DNA from: Candidatus Fischerbacteria bacterium RBG_13_37_8
GTDB taxonomy: Bacteria; Acidobacteriota; HRBIN11; MFGW01
Reading direction: 5' to 3'
Assembly: GCA_001780385.1 (NCBI GenBank)
Contig: MFGW01000149.1
Span: forward strand, 1 to 6,621
Length of the DNA: 6,621 nucleotides
Under the pieces are notes generated by a model. That model was not told the DNA's origin, ran no database searches, and saw nothing but the letters and a program-made list of their open reading frames with translations. Numbering within the stretch: position 1 is the stretch's first letter; the number at the start of each line of letters is the position of its first letter. Shown here piece after piece: positions 1 through 4,007 of this stretch. A program made the translations under genes and the position numbers.

Positions 1-808
1 GCGTGAATTTCCACTCAAATGGCTTTGCTATTTCTTCATAGTAATTTTGGAAACTTAAGATATGTTCTTTCAATTCAAGCAATGATGAGAAATAATTGGG
101 AGTAAGAACTTTGCGTTGAATTATTGAAAAATAAATTTCGATCTGGTTAAGCCAGCTAGCGTGTATTGGGGCATGGACAAGAACTAAATTAGGATAGTTG
201 CCTTGTAAGCGTGTTACAGATTTCGGCCCACGATGAATGGAGCCATTATCAACAATCAAGAAAACTCGTTTTGCCTTTTTATAAGGAAATTGCATCATGA
301 TTTGTTCAACAAGTAAATCGAATGCAGCGATGCTGCTTTTATTCTCGCAAATACCAAACAGCTTAACTTGATGCATGTCTAAAGCAGCAATATAAGCCCA
401 AGCTCCGCATCGCTTGTACTCATGTTCCACCTTCATAGGTAAATTAGGCTTGGCCGGATAAGTAGCATGACAACGACGTCGAGCCTGGATGCTGGTTTTC
501 TCATCCGCAGAAAGAACATATTCGTCATCCTCCAGCTTTTTTCCATCCCAAATTCTTTCGTAAAGATAAAGAATTCGTCCTGCCTTATCAAGAAAGCAAG
601 GATCGCGAGGAAAAATCCATGTACGATGTTGCCATGGGCGGATAGCATCTTCATGAAGCCATCTCCATACCGTGCTGCCACTTATGCTCGCTACTAAACC
701 AGATTGACGCGCATATCTGGCTATATCTACGGAACTCCAACGAGAAATTGGCACTTTGTATATAGCTGGAAGTTCACATGCAATAGCCTTAATTTGAATG
801 ACTATATC
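1..808 (-). CDS. IS630 transposase, C-terminal DDE catalytic part (orfB), partial
   Basis: This is the catalytic RNase H-fold part of the transposase, which cuts and rejoins DNA ends. Translation from 808 gives an unbroken frame to the window edge (269 codons). Numbered on the fused protein, the catalytic triad is D193 in VLSADEKTS, D278 in FLIVDNGSIHRG and E315 in ASWLNQIEIYFS, giving D-D-36-E spacing. The motifs HAPIHASWLNQIE and CGAWAYIAALD are typical of IS630. It has no start codon of its own at the junction, so expression needs a +1 frame change on the C run. All three catalytic residues are intact, which suggests recent activity. The last residues (KPFEWKFT) look close to the natural C-terminus, which lies outside the window. 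Confidence 0.88.
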
Positions 809-1082
809 GGGGGGGAAAAGACCGAGGACGTCCCGGTCTTGGCCGTTCTTCCAGACCTTTGAGACGCTCTTCAAAGAATCGCTTTCGCCACATGCTAACA
901 ATCTTTCTTCTTGTATCAAGTCTCTTTGCAATTTCATCGTTGTCTAATCCTTTTGCAGCAAGAAGAATCATTTTAGCGCGAACTACATTAATATATGGTA
1001 ACGTATATTTTGCAGCACGACTTTTTAATTCCTGCTCTTCTTCCGGAGAAAGAATTATTTTATATGGGCTTTTTCTGGGCAT
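789..1082 (-). CDS. IS630 transposase, N-terminal DNA-binding part (orfA)
   Basis: This is the DNA-binding part of an IS630/Tc1-mariner superfamily transposase. I chose the start at 1082 (MPRKSPYKI...) because AGGAGG sits six bases upstream; the in-frame ATG at 1103 has no such site. Residues 48-70 (NDEIAKRL...SMWRKRF) form the helix-turn-helix that binds the terminal repeats, followed by the proline/arginine linker RPRPGRPRSFPP typical of the family. After residue 91 the zero frame runs into seven unrelated residues and a stop at 789-791, while the homologous continuation (DIVIQIKAIA...) is found in the +1 frame. It is either orfA of a frameshifting element or the front half of a transposase inactivated by one inserted C. 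Confidence 0.88.
   Translation of the reverse strand: MPRKSPYKIILSPEEEQELKSRAAKYTLPYINVVRAKMILLAAKGLDNDEIAKRLDTRRKIVSMWRKRFFEERLKGLEERPRPGRPRSFPPRYSHSN
809..819 (-). promoter_or_regulatory. Candidate frameshift site, TTTTCCCCCCC run in the transposase
   Basis: In mRNA sense the zero frame reads UCU UUU CCC CCC CGA. Skipping one C gives CCC CCC GAU AUA GUC, which restores the conserved transposase frame with no residue lost or gained at the linker. Split transposases with a frame change are known in insertion sequences. A homopolymer of seven can act by ribosomal +1 slippage or by polymerase slippage during transcription. A simple one-base insertion that killed the gene, or a sequencing error, would look the same. 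Confidence 0.55.
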
Positions 1083-1088
1083 GAATAG

Positions 1089-1094
1089 CCTCCT
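1089..1094 (-). promoter_or_regulatory. Ribosome binding site of IS630 transposase
   Basis: A perfect AGGAGG in minus-strand sense lies six bases before the ATG at 1082. It decides the start in favour of MPRKSP over the ATG at 1103, which lies upstream of it. Confidence 0.75.
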
Positions 1095-1103
1095 AAGAGT
1101 CAT

Positions 1104-1132
1104 ATCATGCCAGAAAATAATATCTTTGTCAA
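1104..1132 (-). promoter_or_regulatory. Putative sigma70 promoter of IS630 transposase
   Basis: In minus-strand sense there is a consensus -35 TTGACA (1127-1132), a 17-base spacer, and CATGAT (1104-1109) preceded by TGG, which fits an extended -10. A start site a few bases further on would leave a short leader carrying the AGGAGG. It sits inside the element, just in from its end, where an IS promoter is expected. Confidence 0.45.
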
Positions 1133-1161
1133 GTCAATTATACGTAACTGTATTTATGAAT

Positions 1162-1290
1162 TTAACTACTAAGGGATTGGAGAGAGTCGTATATTTTTTT
1201 TGCATACTTAGAATCTTCGGCTGTTGCACTGATGAATATGTCATATTCTTCTCTGAAATATTCATTGAAAACTGTTTTGTATTGGTCCAT
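1162..1290 (-). pseudogene. TIR-domain protein, N-terminal stub cut by the IS630 insertion
   Basis: Forty-two codons from ATG 1290 to a TAA at 1162-1164. After about 15 residues the sequence reads EYDIFISATAEDSKYAKK, then IYDSLQ. This matches the start of TIR domains: strand A with a YDVFIS-like core, then an acidic ED and the first amphipathic helix. Bacterial TIR domains often hydrolyse NAD+ in antiphage or interbacterial systems, but the catalytic Glu lies later in the domain and is not present here. The frame ends about where the IS begins, so I infer that the insertion truncated it and that the remainder lies left of the window. No ribosome binding site is visible; the ATG is about seven bases downstream of the predicted transcript start. 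A short unrelated ORF with chance similarity is the alternative. Confidence 0.55.
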
Positions 1291-1304
1291 TATTACATTT
1301 TTCA

Positions 1305-1333
1305 ATTCTAAAATAGTAATGATTTGCTGTCAA
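1305..1333 (-). promoter_or_regulatory. Near-consensus sigma70-type promoter of the TIR stub
   Basis: In minus-strand sense: TTGACA at 1328-1333, exactly 17 bases of spacer, then TAGAAT at 1305-1310. The -35 is perfect and the -10 matches 5 of 6. The ATG at 1290 starts 14 bases after the -10, so the transcript would have a leader of only about seven bases. This supports the stub having been a real expressed gene. Confidence 0.6.
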
Positions 1334-1383
1334 GAGCTTTTTCTTCTCGGCATCCCAATGATGAAAGTAAAGACTTTTTCTAT

Positions 1384-1427
1384 GGTTGCTTACGCTATTT
1401 CCATGATTATCTGGCAATCCCTAACTG
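1384..1427. repeat. Degenerate copy of the GCAATCCC palindromic repeat
   Basis: GGTTGC followed about 23 bases later by GGCAATCCCTAACTG forms imperfect inverted arms. The right part, GCAATCCCTAACTG, matches 13 of 14 bases of the stretch at 2093-2106 in the well-formed repeat upstream of kptA. It lies just past the kptA stop codon and could give a weak hairpin in the kptA transcript, but there is no T-run, so I do not call a terminator. Confidence 0.4.
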
Positions 1428-1430
1428 ATT

Positions 1431-1976
1431 CTATTCCTTAGATATAATGTACTCCGGCGGCACACTTTTTGTAAGCCATATGCCACTTTCAGATTTATAA
1501 AAAATTAATCCATTGGCGTGCATCTCATAAGATTTGATAGTCAGTATAACTGGTTTCCCATGTCGCCTACCAACATCCGCAGCAGTTTCCTTATCGACCG
1601 AAAGATGAACAAACTGCCTTCCTTTCGGTTGAAGGCCATTTTCCTTAATCGAGCTAACAAATCTCCAAGCTGTCCCATGATAAAGAAACTCTGGAGGTTC
1701 TTTTGCCTCATAATGTAGTGCTACGCTAATTGAATGGCCATGCGTCGCCCTGATCTTTTTTCTATCCTCACTTAAAATAAATCTCTTCTTATCACTACTC
1801 TGAATTAGCATTTCAATTGTCTCCCTGTCAAATAATACCCCTGCCTGCTTAGCTTTTAATAGCAATTCATCAACGTTTACCCAACCTTCGGAATCCAGTT
1901 CTAATCCTATCGCCTCTGGTTCATGACGCAATACCTTGCATATAAATTTACTCAATTTTATTAGTTTACCATTCAT
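1431..1976 (-). CDS. kptA: RNA 2'-phosphotransferase (Tpt1/KptA family)
   Basis: A complete 181-aa protein, the normal length for the family. KptA/Tpt1 transfers an internal RNA 2'-phosphate to NAD+, yielding clean RNA, nicotinamide and ADP-ribose 1''-2''-cyclic phosphate. In eukaryotes this finishes tRNA splicing; the bacterial role is unsettled. Family marks in order: LSKFICKVLRH (R17-H18), the winged-helix motif GWVNVDELL (31-39), the catalytic-region motif IRATHGHSI (75-83), LYHGT (98-102), VHLS (123-126), VGRRHGKPVIL (135-145) and the terminal IWLTKSVPPEYI (166-177). All expected Arg/His positions appear present, so it should be active. The start is supported by GGAG (1983-1986) six bases before the ATG. 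It sits alone, reading towards the TIR stub; both enzyme types use NAD+, but that may be coincidence. Confidence 0.93.
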   Translation of the reverse strand: MNGKLIKLSKFICKVLRHEPEAIGLELDSEGWVNVDELLLKAKQAGVLFDRETIEMLIQSSDKKRFILSEDRKKIRATHGHSISVALHYEAKEPPEFLYHGTAWRFVSSIKENGLQPKGRQFVHLSVDKETAADVGRRHGKPVILTIKSYEMHANGLIFYKSESGIWLTKSVPPEYIISKE

Positions 1977-1982
1977 ATAACA

Positions 1983-1986
1983 CTCC
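1983..1986 (-). promoter_or_regulatory. Ribosome binding site of kptA
   Basis: GGAG in minus-strand sense, followed by TGTTAT and the ATG at 1976. The sequence and spacing are ordinary, and the site confirms the chosen start. Confidence 0.6.
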
Positions 1987-2012
1987 AGATTGGCTTGTAT
2001 TTAAAAGATAAT

Positions 2013-2032
2013 TGCAGAACAAGAATTCTGCA
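2013..2032. repeat. Inverted repeat upstream of kptA (TGCAGAA / TTCTGCA)
   Basis: Perfect seven-base arms separated by six bases (CAAGAA), 37 bases upstream of the kptA start codon. There is no T-run on either side. The position in the 5' region of kptA fits an operator or a hairpin in the leader; the regulator cannot be named. Confidence 0.4.
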
Positions 2033-2041
2033 CGGTCTATA

Positions 2042-2058
2042 TTTATAGCTGCTATAAA
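2042..2058. repeat. 17-base odd palindrome TTTATAGC-T-GCTATAAA
   Basis: Perfect eight-base arms around a single central T, an arrangement typical of dimeric DNA-binding protein sites. On the minus strand it contains TATAAA and adjoins TATAGA, so it may overlap the kptA promoter. I could not find a convincing matching -35, so the promoter itself is not called. Confidence 0.4.
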
Positions 2059-2066
2059 AATATCCT

Positions 2067-2106
2067 TTGCGAGCTTGCCTAAGGCAAGCGTAGCAATCCC
2101 TGACTG
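2067..2106. repeat. Dispersed palindromic (REP-like) repeat
   Basis: A perfect hairpin GCTTGCC-TAA-GGCAAGC (2073-2089) lies inside an outer pair TTGC...GCAA and is followed by TCCCTGACTGG. The layout TTGCGAG...hairpin...GCAATCCC is that of short intergenic palindromes found in many copies in several environmental Gram-negative genomes. Loops and inner stems vary in such families while the outer TTGCGAG/GCAATC is kept. The part GCAATCCCTGACTG recurs almost exactly at 1414-1427. Confidence 0.65.
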
Positions 2107-2352
2107 GCCAAAAGAAGTACAGATAGTATTATTTACTCTTATCTCTGGCCTACTTTTAGGGGCATGGGTGACTCCTTAGTATTTTCCTAAAATAAATAAT
2201 GACTAAATAAAATATCTGTTTTGTTATATAATTAAAAAACATAATACATTTTAACACGGCCAAATTTAATCATAAAGGACAATTCTTAAAAGTATATTTT
2301 ATTCCATCATTTTGCAAAACTCTGTTTAAATTAAGATTTTGTATCTTATTCA
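2107..2352. other. AT-rich intergenic stretch, no gene seen
   Basis: Very AT-rich sequence between the repeat and the promoter-like block. I find no ORF with a plausible start and no RNA gene. On the minus strand, AAGGAG followed six bases later by an ATG (about 2163) opens an ORF of only eight codons, perhaps a remnant. AAAGGACA at 2274-2281 is the reverse complement of TGTCCTTT at 2358-2365, giving eight-base inverted arms 76 bases apart, of unknown meaning. Confidence 0.5.
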
Positions 2353-2395
2353 AATAATGTCCTTTTTTTGGAATAGATCCGTTATTATAACTACT
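2353..2395 (+). promoter_or_regulatory. Promoter-like block, copy 1, ending at an ATG
   Basis: It contains AATAATGTCC, a T7 tract, CCGTTA and TATTAT (2383-2388), then seven bases and the ATG at 2396. The same order with the same final spacing occurs at 3835-3878. It can be read as a sigma70-type -10 seven bases before the ATG, or as an ECF-sigma-like pair TGTCC-N17-CGTTA. Either reading places the transcript start at or very near the ATG. No ribosome binding site is visible, which fits a leaderless message. Confidence 0.5.
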
Positions 2396-2664
2396 ATGAG
2401 AAAAAAGGCAATTTTGAGTTGGTAACATTTTCGGATAAATTGGATGCAGAAGAGCAACAAAAAAGAGCCAGATGGTGGTTGCTTCACGGTGGATTTGGTG
2501 GATTAATAGGAAGCGTGAATGTGCCGTTGGAATATTTTGTATATTTAGAGAATATAAGTGAAAGAGATAGATGCGTCTTTATTTTGAAAGACAAATTTGA
2601 TAGACAAGATTATTACTATACTGAAATTGATCGAGAATATATTTTCTTCAAAAATCAGACTTGA
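2396..2664 (+). CDS. Unrecognised small protein, complete only after a -1 frame change
   Basis: From ATG 2396 the zero frame gives MRKKAILSW and stops at 2423-2425. A -1 shift on the A AAA AAG heptamer at 2401-2407 instead gives 89 residues starting MRKKGNFELVTFSDKLDAEE and ending IFFKNQT. I do not recognise the family. Visible features are a charged N-terminal segment, a WWLLHGGFGGLIG stretch (about residues 28-40), and an aromatic and acidic C-terminal half (VFILKDKF, DYYYTEIDREYIFF). There is no signal peptide and no clear membrane segment. Without a shift, only a weak TTG at 2419 could start the long frame. The start lies directly after promoter-like copy 1. The gene may be shifted, decayed by one lost A, or mis-sequenced. 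The stop is 48 bases before the exonuclease remnant. Confidence 0.5.
2401..2407 (+). promoter_or_regulatory. A AAA AAG slippery heptamer in frame after a start codon
   Basis: The zero-frame codons are AGA AAA AAG, so the heptamer is correctly phased as X XXY YYZ, the same sequence as the efficient -1 site of E. coli dnaX. Slipping back one base continues with GGC AAT TTT GAG in the long open frame. I see no clear downstream stem-loop and no upstream Shine-Dalgarno stimulator, which weakens the programmed-frameshift reading. Confidence 0.4.
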
Positions 2665-2712
2665 TAAAATGCGTAGAGAGTGCTTTGGAATCTGATAAAA
2701 AAATACATTCAG

Positions 2713-3033
2713 ATGAAAGTGATGCATGATTTTGATGATTGGCTGAGCAGAATAAATCGTACCAGGGAAAATCTGTTGTTTATATCGGAGAACAATGGTT
2801 TTGATTGGCAATTCATCAACTGGTATTTTTGGCACTTCCTCAATAAAAATCCTTTCGGTCACAGCTCAACTAATTTAGGTTCTTTATATAAGGGACTTGT
2901 TAAAGATACCTTTCAAAGTTTCAAGCACTTGCGCATTACCCAACATGCTCATAATCCTGTTGATGATGCAAAAGGAAATGCAGAGGCTTTAATTAAAATG
3001 AAAAACGAATTAGGTCTTAAAATTAAATTATAA
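2713..3033 (+). pseudogene. DEDDh-type 3'-5' exonuclease, C-terminal part only
   Basis: From ATG 2713 this is 106 residues, beginning MKVMHDFDDWLS. It resembles the back part of small bacterial RNase T/oligoribonuclease-like exonucleases: the Exo II region LLFISENNGFDWQFINWYF with the FDWQF core, then NPFGHSS, LGSLYKGLV, FKHLRIT, and the Exo III region HAHNPVDDAKGNAEAL with the catalytic His and Asp five residues apart (H-x5-D type). The expected N-terminal Exo I motif (DxE, about 70-80 residues) is absent here and was not found upstream in other frames. Without it two of the metal-binding acids are missing, so the product should be inactive as a nuclease. The frame could also be entered from GTG 2680. 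It most likely remains from a deletion or replacement that put the unrelated small ORF upstream. Confidence 0.65.
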
Positions 3034-3064
3034 AGAATATGATGCCAGCAATCGTTGTTCTCTT

Positions 3065-3074
3065 AATAATGTCC
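3065..3074 (+). repeat. Third exact copy of AATAATGTCC
   Basis: This ten-base word also starts both promoter-like blocks (2353-2362 and 3835-3844). Here it lies 78 bases upstream of the HAD phosphatase start, and the T-tract and CCGTTA do not follow, so it is either a partial site or chance. Confidence 0.25.
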
Positions 3075-3152
3075 ATTGTGAGAAGGTTTTGAATCAGTGC
3101 TATTTCTTGAAAATAGACTGCACTTATTAGGAATTTTGCTTAAATTATAGAA

Positions 3153-3695
3153 ATGAGTAAAAGAAAATTGATTATTCTTGATATAGATGAAACCTTGATT
3201 TTTGCTACAGAAATTTCATTGGAAACTAAAGCTGACTTTTTCTGTTCTCCCTATTTCATATATAGACGTCCTCATGTGGATGAGTTTCTTATGTATTGCA
3301 GAAAGGAATATGAGGTGGCAATTTGGACATCAGCTAGTGAAAGTTATGCATTGGATGTCATAAAATCACTTTTTCCCATCAATTATCCTTTGGCATTTAT
3401 TTTTACCGAAGACCGTTGCACAAAAGCATTTGACCACTTAACAAAATCATTGCGTTTTATTAAAGATCTTAAAAAAGTGAAACGCAAAGGTTATTCACTT
3501 CAAGATGTCATAGTAATTGAAAATAATCCTTCAAATATATCTCGACAATATGCAAACGTAATACCTGTTATATCATTTATTGGAGATCCTTCTGATAATG
3601 AACTCCTGCAATTAATGACGTATCTTGATTATTTGAAAGCAGTTGAAGATGTCCGGAAGATTGAAAAAAGAGACTGGAAAAACCGCATAGTATAA
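3153..3695 (+). CDS. HAD-superfamily phosphatase, FCP1/NIF (NLI-interacting factor) type
   Basis: A complete 180-aa cytoplasmic protein. HAD phosphatases of this class remove phosphate through an aspartyl-phosphate intermediate; eukaryotic relatives act on RNA polymerase II tails, while bacterial substrates are mostly unknown. Motif I is ILDIDETLIF (nucleophile D10, acid D12, T14). Motif II is VAIWTSAS (T59), preceded by the RRPHVDEFL cap-region signature typical of FCP1/NIF domains. A motif III lysine is K104 in FIKDL. Motif IV is VIENNP (123-126), where the usual Asp is Glu, a mild departure that may weaken Mg2+ binding. There are no extra domains or signal peptide. The start is the first ATG of the frame; no Shine-Dalgarno is visible, and AATTATAGAA directly precedes it, so the transcript may have a very short leader. 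It stands alone between the exonuclease remnant and the MoxR unit. Confidence 0.88.
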   Translation: MSKRKLIILDIDETLIFATEISLETKADFFCSPYFIYRRPHVDEFLMYCRKEYEVAIWTSASESYALDVIKSLFPINYPLAFIFTEDRCTKAFDHLTKSLRFIKDLKKVKRKGYSLQDVIVIENNPSNISRQYANVIPVISFIGDPSDNELLQLMTYLDYLKAVEDVRKIEKRDWKNRIV

Positions 3696-3834
3696 TATGA
3701 GGAGAAAATTCTTGAATTAAAGCGCCTGCCTTAGTATAAAGTTTGCCTCATTATAAGAATTCGTTTTTTGTCAGACTTTGTTCTCGTTACATCATAGTAA
3801 AGGATAATCATATTTGTTGCCTATAGAGTTAAAT
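3696..3834. other. Intergenic stretch before promoter-like block copy 2
   Basis: There is no gene of convincing quality. ATGAGG and AATTCTT recur as reverse complements (CCTCAT, AAGAATT), but in an order that cannot form a nested hairpin. AAAGGATAAT at 3799-3808 lies 30-40 bases before the promoter-like block, recalling AAAGGACAAT at 2274 before copy 1. Confidence 0.4.
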
Positions 3835-3878
3835 AATAATGTCCTTTTTTCAGAGATACAACCGTTACAATAAATGAT
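3835..3878 (+). promoter_or_regulatory. Promoter-like block, copy 2, ending at an ATG
   Basis: AATAATGTCC, a T6 tract, ACCGTTA and TACAAT (3866-3871) are followed by seven bases and ATG 3879. With one gap it aligns to 2353-2395, and the CCGTTA-to-ATG distance is identical (11 bases between). TACAAT is a good -10 hexamer. The ECF-like reading is TGTCC-N18-CGTTA. It would drive the leader ORF, moxR and the large downstream gene as one unit. Confidence 0.5.
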
Positions 3879-4007
3879 ATGAAAGAAAATATTTATAACT
3901 TAGAATTAAGATTATTAATTAAAAATACTTGCTTATTTAATGGTACTTTTTATCAATTGAATTGTCATAGTATTGTGAGAACATTAATAAGGAGGCATAT
4001 ATTATGA
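3879..4007 (+). CDS. 42-aa leader ORF, start/stop overlap with moxR
   Basis: The frame starts at the ATG that ends promoter-like copy 2 and reads MKENIYNLELRLLIKNT...LIRRHIL. Its stop TGA overlaps the moxR start as ATGA. The product has no domain I recognise; it is leucine, isoleucine and asparagine rich, with a basic C-terminus. It has no Shine-Dalgarno but would begin at or next to the transcript 5' end. Because the ribosome would read through the strong moxR binding site, translation of this ORF could couple to or modulate moxR. It may be a regulatory leader with no protein function, or a chance frame. Confidence 0.4.
   Translation: MKENIYNLELRLLIKNTCLFNGTFYQLNCHSIVRTLIRRHIL
3989..3995 (+). 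promoter_or_regulatory. Strong ribosome binding site of moxR
   Basis: AAGGAGG lies eight bases before ATG 4004. It fixes the moxR start and contrasts with the upstream ORFs at 2396, 3153 and 3879, which have none. Confidence 0.8.

Larger units (their letters stand above)
1..1170 (-). mobile_element. IS630-family insertion sequence, partial (left end outside window)
   Basis: The element encodes a two-frame IS630-type DDE transposase read leftwards. Its promoter-proximal end lies between the transposase promoter (about 1132) and the point where the neighbouring TIR-like frame stops resembling its family (about 1175). IS630 elements insert at TA. Candidate target dinucleotides are at 1163, 1167 and 1170, but the exact terminus cannot be set because the other end, needed to match the terminal inverted repeats, is outside the window. 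The coding frame is still open at base 1. With about 360 codons already present, close to full length for the family, the other end is probably only a short distance to the left. Confidence 0.8.

Noticed and set aside
433..697. Overlapping short open frames on both strands
   Set aside because: They lie inside the DDE half of the transposase, whose correct minus-strand frame carries the conserved motifs.
859..1311. 150-codon plus-strand open frame
   Set aside because: It lies antisense to the transposase N-terminus, its promoter and the TIR stub, has no ribosome binding site, and its residues look like a hydrophobic shadow translation.
1969..2177. Minus-strand open frame of about 68 codons ending inside the kptA start
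   Set aside because: It has no ATG or GTG start preceded by a ribosome binding site, and its middle is a translation of the palindromic repeat, so the openness is probably accidental.
2274..2365. AAAGGACA / TGTCCTTT as ends of a small transposable element
   Set aside because: Only eight bases match, no target duplication is visible, and the right arm is part of the promoter-like block.
2545..2862. 105-codon minus-strand open frame
   Set aside because: It overlaps two plus-strand frames, one with clear exonuclease motifs, and has no recognisable content.
3695..3770. Possible terminator after the HAD gene from ATGAGG/CCTCAT and AATTCTT/AAGAATT
   Set aside because: The arms occur in the order a, b, a', b' and cannot form a nested hairpin, and no T-run follows.
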